Source: Eudorina sp. 2006-703-Eu-15 (lineage: Eukaryota; Chlorophyta; Chlorophyceae; Chlamydomonadales; Volvocaceae). Taken from it: a stretch of DNA of 64,000 nt. Both the position numbers and the translations under genes were made by a program. How positions within the stretch are numbered: position 1 is the first letter of the stretch; the number at the start of each line of letters is the position of its first letter. The stretch lies in assembly GCA_003117195.1 (NCBI GenBank), contig BDSI01000073.1:124001-188000 (forward strand), written 5' to 3'. Below, piece after piece: positions 29,572 to 41,103 of this stretch. Below the pieces are notes generated by a model, which saw only the letters and a list, made by a program, of their open reading frames with translations, searched no databases and had not been told where the DNA came from.

Positions 29572-30956
29572 ACGGTGGTGGCGGTGGTGGCGGTGGTGGC
29601 CGTGGCGACGGTGGCGACGGTGGCGGCGGTGGTGGCGGTGGTGGCGGTAGTGGCGGTGGTGATGGTTGAAAGTCGGAGGTCAGGCGCGTTGAAGGTGGCG
29701 TCCGAGCCGTTACAGTCGGTTGTTGGTTAGGGGTTGTTGGTTAGCGCGCCGAGTTGTGTGCATGCAGTTCCGGAGCTGCGCCCCAGCCGAGATTTAAGCT
29801 GTCTGATTGATCCCGGGGGTTTTGTTGGTAGCTGCTTGGTGTACGACAAGCAGGCCGCTCGCTCGGCCTCCGAAACCCAGACCACCCACACCCGAGACCC
29901 GACCCCGGACTCTAAAGAGTTGCATCCACCCCGTTACACATCCCTAGACCCCCGCTCCGCCTTCCAGAAGCTTACACGCGGCCCGCGCTGCGGCACACCT
30001 ACCCGAAGCACCCTATTCCCGCCCGGCCGCACGCGCCGTTGAAGCCCCCCGCCAAGGACCGCCCCGTTAACTTAACCCCGCCCCGCGCACCCTCCCCCTC
30101 CCGGCCCTGGAACCCGCAACCCTGCATGCAGTGTGCCCGCCCATCTACGGCTTCACGGAGCACCCCAACGCGCAGTTCCTGGGCGTCGAGGGCGAGTTCG
30201 GATCCGCGGAGGGCACCTACAGCAGCTACACGGAGGCGGCGGATATCTGCAAGATCAACCCCAAGTGCAGCGGCTGGGACAGCGCGGGCCGCCTGCTGAT
30301 CGGCGGCATCGGCACCACGCAGCCGGCGACCGGCACCTGCCTCTACGTCAAGGAACGTGAGTCAAGGGTTTTAGGGTTTTACGGGTTTTATATGGCCCAG
30401 GAGTCAAGGGTTTTAGAGGGGCGCGCCGGGGTGCTGCGTGGGCAGGGGGGCCCAGGAGGGGAAGCGCGGTGTGGCAACCAGCCATATCGTAACACCACGT
30501 TGATCAACCAGCCCGCGCGCTGTCGGGGCAGGGGCTGAAGAGAGGGTTTCCTGAGTGCACGCCGAGGGGCCGTTGGCGAGCATATTCCGTGCTGTGGACT
30601 GCGCCGGCCGGCCGGAGACCCGTGCGCGTCGTCCGCTGCCACCCGCAAAACGTACGTCCTGACTGGCGCCTGTTCTAACCGCGCAGCTTCATTCCGTCTT
30701 TTCCCCCGCCCTCCGCCGGCCCTCAGCTTGCCCCCCGCGCATCGGCTTCACCGCCTACAACAGCCTCACCTACGACGCCTCCAGCGCGCCGACTTCCCGG
30801 CGCGTGGACCTCTGCCCCGCCGACCTGTACAAGGCCTGCTACGACGACCCCAACTGCAAGGCCTTCAACACCATGCGCTACATGTGGGACACCACCTTCA
30901 CGCCCGCCGCGGATCAGCCGGGCATGTGCACCTACATCCGCGCCCCCGGGTTCTAA
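27492..30956 (+). CDS. Secreted protein with four PAN/Apple-like Cys-rich modules (gene 1)
   Basis: Exons 27492-27612, 28645-28884, 29236-29466, 30132-30356 and 30727-30956 join in frame to 348 residues and TAA. Exon 1 encodes a signal peptide (MSRSIKSF, then hydrophobic LLASATAVVLLAAV, SCQA). Each later exon encodes one module of about 75 residues and all internal introns are phase 1, as expected for exon duplication. Module pattern: CPx-I/V-xGF/Y at the start, a central CxxxxxC (for example NSDCTAF, NPKCSGW, DPNCKAF) and a final GxCxYLK. Spacing resembles PAN/Apple extracellular binding modules, but the match is by pattern only and could be a lineage-specific Cys fold. The product is probably secreted or in the cell wall; its ligand is unknown. 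The related gene at 36801-41103 faces it. An upstream GTG in the same frame is not a plausible start. Confidence 0.85.
29525..29670. repeat. GGTGGC-rich minisatellite in intron 3
   Basis: Repeats of GGTGGCGGT with GGCGACGGT variants, directly after exon 3 of the first PAN-like gene. Confidence 0.9.
30362..30420. repeat. Short interstitial telomere-like words
   Basis: AGGGTTTTAGGGTTTTACGGG holds about three units of TTTTAGGG, the Chlamydomonas-type telomere repeat, with GTCAAGGGTTTTAG repeated about 50 bases on. It is inside intron 4 of the first PAN-like gene. Confidence 0.6.
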
Positions 30957-31110
30957 GGACCCTACATTCGCGCCCCCGGGTTCTAAGGACCCTACATTCG
31001 CGCCCCCGGGTTCTAAGGACCCTACATCCGCGCCCCCGGGTTCTAAGGACCCTACATCCGCGCCCCCGGGTTCTAAGGACCCTACATTCGCGCCCCCGGG
31101 GTTCTGAGCC
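30931..31110. repeat. 30-bp minisatellite containing the stop codon of the PAN-like gene
   Basis: Five full units start at 30931, 30961, 30991, 31021 and 31051, then decayed units. The unit is CCTACATCCGCGCCCCCGGG plus TTCTAAGGAC, so the last seven sense codons and the TAA are reiterated in frame; each copy carries its own stop. Confidence 0.96.
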
Positions 31111-31160
31111 TAGTATCTTCGTGCTCCCGGTTTTAAGAATCGTATATTCGTGCTCACGGT

Positions 31161-31165
31161 TGTAA
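31161..31165 (+). terminator. Candidate TGTAA polyadenylation signal
   Basis: TGTAA is the usual poly(A) signal in volvocine algae. This one lies about 205 bases downstream of the stop codon of the first PAN-like gene. It sits in a decayed unit of the 30-bp minisatellite, so it may be fortuitous. Confidence 0.4.
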
Positions 31166-31275
31166 GGACTGGGAGCAGGAGCGCTCTCATGTGAGCTGCG
31201 TCGGCCCGTTCGAGTGGTTGCTGCGTGGCGGCATGAAGTGCGCTGCAGGAACGCCAGCGGGGCTCCGCGTCGGGG

Positions 31276-31385
31276 CGGCGTTGGGGTGGCGGGCGGCGTT
31301 GGGGTGGCGGGCGGCGTTGGGGTGGCGGGCGGCGTTGGGGCGGCGGGCGGCGTTGGGGTGGCGGGCGGCGTTGGGGCGGCGGGGT
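31276..31385. repeat. 18-bp minisatellite
   Basis: About six units of GGCGGCGTTGGGGTGGCG, some with GGGGCGGC in place of GGGGTGGC. Confidence 0.93.
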
Positions 31386-34300
31386 GGACTCGTCAGGGGC
31401 GAGCGAGAGCGGATGGACATCGCGTGTCGTGCGGGTTCCGGCTCGTGGTGTCGGATCCAACAGATCAATCCGTGGTGTGGCTTTTGAAGAGGCTCAGGAC
31501 TGGCGAATATTTCTAGGGGTGAAAAACTCCCCAGCCTCGCCCTCGCGTAGCAAGGCACGCGCAGGGGCTGACGGCGGTATGTGTTCATTCAGGTCGAAGG
31601 GTTGGGGTGGGTTGGTTGGGCGCGGATGCGTCGTCGAACGGAGTTGGGGGTGCACTGACACGGATGCAACTATGTTAGCGGCGCCTGGGCTGGTCGCACA
31701 GACGGTACGGCTGCACATGTACGACAGCCATTCTGTACGACCTCGCCCTGTGTACGGATGTACGTTCGGGCGTCATTACCGATGACCTAACTCGCAGGAG
31801 TCCGATTGACGACGAGGGCCTAACGCGTATTGGCTTGATACCGAAAACGAGTTGTAGTGTTGTACTGATTAATGCAAGCTGAAGAGCAGTACGATGCCAC
31901 AATAGTTGGGCGGCGCCAAAGGGCGCGTATGGACTGGAGGTCTGGGCCGGGTGTCTTCATCTGTGACGCGAAGGCTCCGGGCCCGGGCGGTGTCGCCGGT
32001 GGCACCCTGCCGCGCCTTCGCCGGCCGGCCCCGTCATCTGAGGAACGCTCCCGGCCGGACTGAACCGGCTGACCGGATGGGGCCGGGCGGGCGGCGGCCG
32101 GGCATCCGCTTGGCCTTCTATATATATGTTGGGAGTCACCACATGATAGGTGTATTTCTTGTTCGTGGAGATTGTTTGTGGGGCTGGCAAAGCTCCCCCA
32201 GGACGCAAATCAGGTATATATGGAGAAGGCATGTCAGGTTCCGAGGATGCGGATCCGAGACCTGTTGCTGCCGTTCATGCTGACGTCACCGCACTGCCCA
32301 CGTGTGCGGAAGGGCAACGCGCGCGTGCAGACCTCGAAAGCCCTGCTGCTCGATCCTTTCCTCCTAAGTTTTTGTCGCGGCGGGAAAGTGTGCGGCAAGT
32401 ACCGCAAGACTGGGCGAGGAGGACAGCTTTCTTTGTGGCGCTCTGATGCTTGCGCTGGTGCTTGCTCCCATTCGGTATATGTTGACGTCAGGCAGGCGTA
32501 GTTCTGATGTCAGGCTGAGTGCCAGACCGGTTATGGGGGCCGTTGTGGAGGCGTAACGGCGACCTGAGACACGCACGCGGGCTTCCCTGGAGCGTGCAGG
32601 AGGGGGCAGGTCCAGCCCTGACAAGCGCCAAGGCGCCCGCCCCTTGGCATTCGCTCCTGAACACAAGATAGGGGGACAGACCGTCGCAGGCCCCTCCTGG
32701 ACCCATCCCGGCCACCTATGTGGGTCGGCGGCGTCAAATACGCGGGCCGGCCATGGGCGCAGGTGGGGACACGCGTGCAACAAGGCAGGGCCTGCAACCA
32801 GGCCCTCACGTTCTGCACACATGCACCGAGTCAGCGGGCCCCAGTGCAGGTTTACTTGGTTTGTAACAATTGCTATATTTTGGGTGTCTTTCCCCCTGCC
32901 GGGGGGCACGCGTTGAGTTGGCCCCCTGGGCCGCCACTCTCTTGGCGCCCTTGTGCGCAGGGGCGCGGTCCAGGGGCAGCTCGTCAATTCAGCGAGGCTG
33001 CCGCCTCGACTTAAATCCTTCCGGCCTGACATCCGTGGTTGTGTGAGGCAGTACATGTACGCCTGCCTGTTCACTGATCCGAATCGACAGTGCTCTTGTT
33101 AATTGCGTTTCGTTTGCAGGATCCTGTCCATCCTTGCCGGCCCTTGCCCGTCAACAATCATTCGCCGCACCCTTGCAGCAAACACGCACGTAACAGTAGC
33201 ACTGCGACCGCTGCTACCTTCCGGGAAACGCAGCACAGGCAAGCTGCGTGAGTTGCCGGTTGCTGAGTGATGGTGAGTCGTCGGCTGCAGGGTGCTGCTT
33301 TTCGATTGATGGATGCGTTCTGACCCGACCCTGGAAAAGAGACCGGGAAGCTGGCAAGCTGAGGACCACTTCTCCCACCGGAACTGCCCTGTCGGGGCCG
33401 CTGTCATTGTCTGATGGTCATTGTCACCACCCGCTAGGGAACACGTGGCCGCGAGAAGCAAGTCCACGAGTTGGGTTTCCGTGGAAGGCTCGAGGCGCCT
33501 TGGACGCTTCTGGGAGCGTGCACCCTGGGTTGCAATGGCAGGTGCTTGCAGCGCAGGCCATTCGGCATGACCGTACATACATAGCGCCTCCCTCCTTCGT
33601 CCTACCGTGTGTAAAACTGCCCTCAGCTCAACAGGTAGCGCTTCCACAAGTCACGCTTGCCTGCGGCAGCCTTCGGAAGCCGTATCGTCGTCTCAAGACG
33701 GAAAGATTTGCCCAAGCCACGCTCGTTTTGCCCTTTCCCATACTCATGAAAACTGGGCTCCACAAACCCAGCAACGGAGGAATTCAGCGAGCCAGAACCG
33801 ACTCGGGCGTCGGAGCGTGGTTCTTGGCCGCTCTTGACTGCTGTGACCCGTCGTGACGAAAAGCGCTTGATTTCCGTCGATAACGGATCGCTACAGCGCC
33901 ACAACGGCCAAAATTTTCTTTTAAAAAACTTCATTTACTAGCAAACCTGGAGAAGAATCGCAGGGTGGTGCCAGGGTGGTGCCAGGGTGGTTGAGCTTCG
34001 GAGGCGATTTCACGAAATCGTGCTGCCGTGGGCCAGCGCTCCCACACCTCCCACCTTCCGTCAACGGATTGCCTCACAAACCGCAGCAAAGGGGCGCGGG
34101 ACCCCACACACCATGAGGTGGTTGTGGAACAGCCTGACCTGCGAATCACGTCGCGGGTTTTGCATGTCACACAAACCAACACATATGAGCGCTTCGTAGT
34201 TGTTCTTTACAAGCCGCCCACTGCAGTCCCTCCGTTGCCGTGCGGGTACATCGGGTGCATCTCTGTGCATCCCAAATCGCCATGCAGCCCAACATGCATG

Positions 34301-35461
34301 AACGGAGGATCGATTGCTGCTACTGTGTGCGCCACAAGTTTACATTCATAAAATAATTTAATATTTAAATTAAGCTGGAACATACGGTTTGTGACCATTC
34401 CTTCTACATGTACCCGTAGTTGCTGTCATTTCTTGGTCAACCGTCAAACGATATCCATGTATCGAGCTTCAACTTCAAAACAAATTTATTATTATCATCA
34501 ATTTATAAGTTTTCAAAGGCACCACGACGCCTAGGAGATCTCACTGCTTAGATGATATCGGACGGAGGGCGCCCGCCACATCCACCCTGTCGAGACGTGA
34601 TGACGGCACCGGTGTAGCTGTATCACTTCTCATATTACATGTGACAAGGATAACGCGAGTACGTATATCTGGTGGCGTAGCATCATGCAGCGCGCAAGTA
34701 GCAAGGTTTTGATTTCAAGGGAGGGCGGCTGCTACAGCGTTCAGTCGATATTTTTTCGATCCCATGAAAAGGTCTCCTAAGAACTCCGACGACATCCGGA
34801 TTAGATTCCAAAAATGTGCGTTTCTCATGCAGTCTTTCGTTAATTTGAGCTGTTCCTGCCTATGCATCGGTGCACCATCTTCCTTGCTCGATTGTAGTGA
34901 TTACAGCGACCGTCAGCGACGACCCCCTGCCCCGTCCTGGGCTGTGCGGGCGTCGCCGCGCGCGCCGCTCAGCAGCAGACTGGTCCTATTACGACACGCC
35001 GTCTCCATCATGAACTCAAGACCAACGCCTCGTCGTGCCGTCGCTGCCGACATGCACTCGCACGCTTCAAATCTCCGCCTTTCCCTCGCGCTCGAGCGCA
35101 CATGCGCTCAACACCCAGAGCTGCCGGGCCTTGTGAGCGTGTGTTGCATCGGCAGGTTGAATGAATGAATGAAGGTTGCCCGCGAAATCGAATGACGGCT
35201 GGGGTGCGGGCCGCATGCTCGCAGCGCCGACCTCATGCCTTCCCGCAGAAGGCCGACCGCCCCGTCTGTCTCGGTCACAGACAGGCAAGCTGGCAAGGAT
35301 TCTACACAACAAGCGGTAACGGTTACATTACATTACAAGCGGCGAGAGCTGAGGTGAATTCCGCAGCTGTTTACGGTACGATAGGGGTACGATAGGGGAC
35401 ATGAACGTTCGAAGATCACGACGGAAGGAAACAGAAACATACAGGACAAGGGGACCTGGGG

Positions 35462-35520
35462 CTTGCTCTGGTATACACCGATGATCCCGTTGGGGTCCGC
35501 TGTAACATTCATTCATTCAG
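35462..35520 (+). repeat. TCCGCTGTAAC repeat family, long copy 2
   Basis: CTTGCTCTGGTATACACCG, GATCCCGTTGGGG and TCCGCTGTAACATTCATTC match 25096-25155 in order and spacing. Confidence 0.8.
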
Positions 35521-36221
35521 GACCAGGAAAAAACGACGACAGCATATACCAATCGTCCGGACGGTGCTGGTGGAGAATACCAGTATGCACGCCCGCAACG
35601 GACAAGAGGTTGCACAGCACGCGCCGCACCCGCACAACGTTTATTTACGGTACCAGCTTTGCTCTATAGATGCCGTAGATCGACGTCGCCTGGTTTGCGC
35701 AGGCGGGCGCCTTTGGCGCAGCCTCTCAATCCCACCCCCAGGCAACCACACGACACGACACCGACAAGACACGACACACGATGCGATGAGGAATGCCTGA
35801 CACATAGGAAATGAAACCCCAAATCTGCTCGATGGCGTGCTCCAACCTGCAAGAGGCCCTGCGTTGGAGTCAAATAAACGTCGGGTCTCCAGACACGTGC
35901 CGTACGGATCCAGACGACCGTACGACACACAGCGAGAGCAGTGTTTCCAGCTCCAGGGGGCGCGCAAATGTGTACCGCATCTCAGCAGAAGTATGTGCCG
36001 ATGTGTATGCCCACAAAGCCCCCGCGTCCCCTCACACGGAAGTACACACCAGCAACACGCAAGCAGGCACATGCAACACGCTGGCAGACGCAAGCGCAAC
36101 ACCGCAAGCAGACCCACCCACCCACACGTAACCCGTGTCGCGGGGGTCGTTCGCAATCAAGACCCGCGTTCACTAGAGTACGATACACGCCAACGCGCAC
36201 TCACGAAACCGCCCAGCGCGA

Positions 36222-36270
36222 CCTCCATCCCACAGCACGACCTCCATCCCACAGCACGACCTCCATCCTG
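36222..36270. repeat. 19-bp tandem repeat, 2.6 copies
   Basis: CGACCTCCATCCCACAGCA is repeated in tandem just beyond the 3' end of the second PAN-like gene. Confidence 0.9.
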
Positions 36271-36800
36271 AGCCCCGGTAACCCCCTGCGGTACGTGACA
36301 TGGCGTTACGTGACATGACGTCATCTGGCCCCACGTGTTGTCGTAACGCCGTAGGGCTCCGCGTGGCACGAGGGCGAGGCCGCCCTGTACCTGGCATTAG
36401 TTTGCATCGGAGCGGCGGCAGCGCGGCACATCCGGGGAGGAACAACTCTTGCTGACAAGCGCACACTGTGGCCGCCCCGCCGCAACGCCACGACACCAAT
36501 AGCCCCGGACGTCGCCGCAGTCACCGACCACCCAGTTCACCGACCTCCAGCCCCGTGACCTCCGCGACCCACGGGTCCGGCCCCGTGACTTCCGTGACCC
36601 ACGGGTCAGCCCTGCTGTACCTTGCCGGCGACACGCACGCGCCAACTGCTGCTCCTATCCTGGATCCAGCGGCCTGGTACGGCCCGTACACCCAGACCGC
36701 TGCTTGCATTCCGCGGAACTTCACAATATACACTTTACGCTGGACTTCAATTTCAGTCCCGCCAGTCACCGGTTGTGGGCCGTGGTGCTTAATATATTCC

Positions 36801-39800
36801 TTAGAACGTGACAACCACGTCGGTGTTCAAATCATCGGCGGCGATTTGGCGGCTGATGGCCCCGTCCTTGATAAGCTTCAGACCCATCATCACTTGCGTC
36901 ACTGGGCTGCCGCTGTCGCCGGCGGCGGCCAGCGCGCTGCGCCGGCGGCGGCGGTTCAAGGCGTTCGGGAAGAGGCCGTCCACCTTGACGTACGTGCACA
37001 TGCCAGGGAATTTGTTGGCGTGCGCGAACTCGGCGTACCAGACGTGGCGCATGGTGTCAAAGACGAGGCAGTTCGGATCCGCTGAGCACTTCTTGGCGAT
37101 GTCCGCGAAACAGAGCGACGGATAGGTGGCGTCCGGCTGCCAGTCGATCGCCCCGGGCCGTACATTGGAACTGTCCTCATAGGCCGTGAAGTTCACGACG
37201 GGCGGGCACGCTGCACGCGTGTGCGTTGTGTATGTACCGGCGCGACCACATGTACGGCAGGGGGACCAAGGGCGCCGAGGAGAGCCCGGCGAGCCGGCGG
37301 ACGGACTGTCAGACATGAAGGGGAGCTAACGTATGGAGCTAAAGAGGTGCCCTGCCAGTATGGCCGGTATGGCCGTTATGGCTTTATCGATGGGGGTTTA
37401 CAGAGCACTGCTCCACTGTTGGGGTTGTTGGGGGAGGGCCGCAAGCAGGTCCAGAGGTGCAGTGGGTGGTGTGGACAGCCTCAGAGAAGGGGCTAGCTGC
37501 CGGTACGCCGAAGGACGCCGGCACCCGGCAGCTGCGCAGGGGTATTATCGACTCGTTGAGTATCGAGTTGTGCGGGTGGTGAAAGCACTAGTGCAGAGGC
37601 TGACGAGAACCTCAATAGGCACCCAAAGCTCCCGTCGTGCAACGCCGTACAGCGCCGTACAGCGCCGTAACACCGCCGCCATTCAAGAGCAAAAAGGCCA
37701 ACTGGAAACCCTAGCGCGACGTGACCGAAGCGGATGGACGCCTTTCAATCCCCGGATCACCCAAACCCCCCATGATGGGGCGACACGTCAACAGTACGGC
37801 AGCGTACGTACACGGCAGCGTACGTACACGGCAGCGTACGTACACGGCAGCGTACGGGGACCGACCCACCATCCTTGAGGTAGGAGCAAGTGCCAAGCGC
37901 GGGGACTGCGTCGACGACGCCGCCCAAATAGAACGACCCGTCCGTGGAGTGCCCCGTGCACTTGGGGGTGATCTTGCAGTAGGCCTCCGACTTGACTCCG
38001 TCGTCCAGAATGCCGCTGGCGATGCCGTCCAAACCGGACGCGCCCTCCAGAACTGTGTCGGCTAGGGCAGTGAAGCCGAACTTGCGCGGGCACTCTGCAC
38101 GGGACACCAAGGCCGTTGGAGAGGGGCTGAATGGCGGGCTCTCATATACATGTATACATGTCTCTATATGGGAGGCTTTTTGCTGAAGGGAAGGGTTTCG
38201 TAATTCCTCCGGGCACGTGAGGATTCTCCGTCCGACAGCGAGTGCATGGCAGGTACCGGAACGTTCCGGAATCGGACCTTACTTCACAGTTCACAGAAAG
38301 ACCACCCGCCTGGACCCCGCCACCAGCCAGCCGGCCCTGATGCGTCATCACCCATCCCCACCCAATGCCCCAGCCTCCGTCATCCACGCCGGCAACCCCC
38401 ACGACCTCAGAAGCCCAAAACACAACGGATTGGCTCACTCGGACTACTCAGGGTTTACCCTGAACCAAACCACAACAACCGTCAGCAACCGTCACCACAA
38501 CTGTCATCACAACTGGCCACGACCTCAGGCCGCGCCCAACGGAACGTCGGCCGGCCGCGTCCCCCCCTCGCCCCCTGGCTTTGCCCTCTTGTCCAGACCG
38601 ACTTACCGTCCTTCAAGTAAGCGCAATGGGAGCCGTCGTTGAAGTCGAAGCGGACGTAATTGATTGAATCGCCCACCACATAGAACCCGTCCGTAGAGAA
38701 CGCCAGGCAGTTGGCGGTGGCCGCACACGCCGCCTCCGCGTCCGGTGCCGCCACCTTAGTGGCTCCCTCATACAGGAAGAATTCGGTGCCGGCGGGAAGC
38801 GCGCGGTATCCGGCGACGCTGGGGCAAGCTGCAGAGGGGAGAGGGGCAGGGCGTGCGTTGGCGTTGGCGTTGGCGGAACAGCGGGGCGCCGACAACACCG
38901 AGACACGGTTTGGCCGGCCAGCCTAGCTGAGTTGGTGGGTCGGAAACCCGTGGCGGGGTGGGAGCGCGTGGGACCGCCCTTGCGTGCAGGCCTTGGCGCG
39001 CCGCAGGAACCGCAAGGTACGCACAGGTACTTCAAGGTACACACTCGTGGGTTAACCGCACTACCAGAATCCACTTGATTGTTTTTTATTCGATATGTCT
39101 AGTGACATGTCTAGTGATATGCCTTGTGATGGTCTTGAAGCTTTGGATTGCGGTGTGTTGCGGCGAAGGCTTGGCTGGCTCAGCCGACCGAGGCGGCCGG
39201 TCTGCGGTCGGGCGACGCTGTCAGGAGCTGCCCCCGGGGGGGAGGGCACTGAACCGGCTGATATTCAAAACAAAACCAGCCAGACCGGCTGAGGCTGCGG
39301 GTGGGGCGCTGAGGCCCGCGTCGCGGAAGCATGGCGAGGTGTGAGGGATGGGTTGGTTGGAGGCCCCAGCGCACATCCCCAGCGCACATCCCCAGCTGCG
39401 CTGCGGCGCTGAGCACAGCTCAGCCACCCTACCACGAAAGGGTGGTCCAGGCGTCGCGAATGCCCCGGGAAGCCCAAAGCGAGACAAGTTCCCCCTCCGC
39501 ATCCTAGAGCACCTTTCCTAGCCGTACACAGCGTGGTGAGGAGGTCGTCACGGTTGTCACCGTCGGACCTCCGAAGTGACATCCCCACCGGACAGGTGAG
39601 CTCACGGCCGACGCATAACTGGAGCCCTCAAAGGGCAGCGGCGGCGGCGTCGGTGGTGGCCGCAGCCGTGGACCAGTAACGGCCCCACGGGTGCCGCCGT
39701 ACTCGAAGCACGTGGTTTCCGGGTCTGTCCGAGGACGTGCTCCCGGCCTGCTTTCGCGCGCATTGCTCACATCGGCAGAGGCGAGACCACCGGGGAGGCC

Positions 39801-41103
39801 CGTGCCCTGGAAGCTGCAAATACATGGGGGGAGGCGCTGAGCAACGGGCCGCGCGGCGCGGTCCGCATGGGATTGGGATGGGATTCTGCCCTGTCCCTGC
39901 CTGGGGCGCAGCTGTCGCCACAGCTGTCCACGTTTGATCAAGAAAGTTCAAAACGGGAAAAAAGCGCTTCACCGATCTTTCGCAGCAGGACTGAGTGAGC
40001 AGCCCTTTTGGCGTGACGGTCATTACTTGACGTGACGGTCATTAGCATGTGTGCGTTTCCCGTGCCGGGACCGTTGTGCGGCATGCCGGCATTTTCCGTG
40101 CTTGGCTGTGCCCCTCGCGTGGCGCGCACTCACTGGCTCTCTCATTCACGCACACACACGTGGACTCAACGAGGCGCGTCATTCGCCCTCAGCCTTATCG
40201 CGTATCTCGCTTAACTTTATGGCCTGGGGTAGTGGTGCAGATGTGCGGCATACGGGCACTTCGCGGGCTAAGCTATGCCCCTTGCATGTAACGCACTCCT
40301 GTTCTGCCCGCCTAGTGCCTACGAACACACACACACACACACGGACTCTTAAGTGCGATTTTACGCTACTGGACATCTGTTCACGTCCTCACCCCCACCC
40401 CGTCACCCCCCACCCCCACCCCACGTACAAATTTTGTAGTAGGTGCAGACTCCATCAATCCGGGTGAAGTTGACGTTCAAGGTCGTGTAATACTCGGAGT
40501 TGGTGTTGAACTGCTTACAGTCGGGGTTAGCTGAGCAATCCGCCAGCGCCTGGTCGAAAGAGTCCGACATGTTCGCCAAGGCCTCATCGCCGTCGTTGAC
40601 CGCAGTGTCCGGCAGGTACATGTAGCCGGGCACGTATGGGCACGCTGTCCAAAGCCAAGACAAAACCAAGCAATGAGTGCGTTTATTAAGTCATAAGATG
40701 CGGGCAAGCGTAGAGCCATGAGCTACTTTATCGGGATTGCGTGTCCTTCGACGGAACGCCCGATGACCTGACAAACAATGTAAACCTGAAGCCAGCCCGT
40801 TTCGCAGCCCGAGATAACACCAGTGCGCCTAAAAGTAATTTTGCCCCACGGCGGTTTTCCGTTCCTTTAACGCGTTTCCCTTGCCATCGAGTGCAACAGT
40901 AGCAAGTCTAAGCCGCTCTGTGGCCCACCCATCCATCACAGGCAACCTGTCAAACATCAATACGAAGGGCGCTAACTGAAGAGCAAGGCCAGCATAAGCA
41001 TTTGACAGCACTGACCCGTCTTGAACACAAGGTCCGGGGCTGCGCTGCACGCCAGTGCCAGCGCGAGAATCGCTGAGGCTCCAACCACGAAAAGCCGCAC
41101 CAT
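36801..41103 (-). CDS. Secreted protein with four PAN/Apple-like Cys-rich modules (gene 2)
   Basis: Minus-strand exons 41103-41016, 40644-40429, 38828-38607, 38094-37870 and 37210-36801 join in frame to 386 residues. Exon 1 encodes a clean signal peptide (MVRLFVVGASAILALALACS, then A). Four modules follow, one per exon, all with phase-1 introns, showing the same CPx-V-xGY ... NPDCKQF / NCLAF / TPKCTG / DPNCLVF ... GxCxYxK pattern as the gene at 27492-30956. Modules correspond by position: the third modules share CKIxPKCxG and the fourth share FxTMRxxW and PGMCTY. That supports duplication of the whole gene. The last exon adds a tail of about 50 residues with RRRRR and ends DVVVTF. The exon 1 donor (GTCAGT) is weaker than the others. 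Function is unknown; secretion or cell-wall location is inferred from the signal peptide. Confidence 0.84.
37797..37857. repeat. 16-bp tandem repeat, four copies
   Basis: ACGGCAGCGTACGTAC is repeated four times, immediately beside the donor of exon 4 of the second PAN-like gene. Confidence 0.93.
40274..40342. repeat. Dispersed word plus CA run, shared with 21733-21785
   Basis: GCCCCTTGCATGTAACGCAC, then TCCTGTTCTGC, followed by a CA run. 21735-21766 has GCCCCTCGCATGTTACGCAC and CCCTGTTCTGC, also followed by CACACA. Confidence 0.65.

Larger units (their letters stand above)
30957..36800. other. Intergenic region between the two convergent PAN-like genes
   Basis: Apart from minisatellites at 30931-31110, 31276-31385 and 36222-36270 and a dispersed repeat at 35462-35520, I found no recognisable gene. 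Several ORFs of 100-240 codons overlap each other on both strands and have no protein-like motifs or splice context. TGTAA at 31161-31165 is a candidate polyadenylation signal about 205 bases after the first gene's stop codon. Confidence 0.6.

Noticed and set aside
30362..30420. True telomere or chromosome end
   Set aside because: Only about three degenerate units inside an intron with genes on both sides.
32364..33074. 236-codon minus-strand ORF
   Set aside because: Cys/Pro/Arg-rich with no conserved feature; a plus-strand frame is equally open.
33099..33647. 182-codon minus-strand ORF
   Set aside because: No motif, no splice context and competing frames on the other strand.
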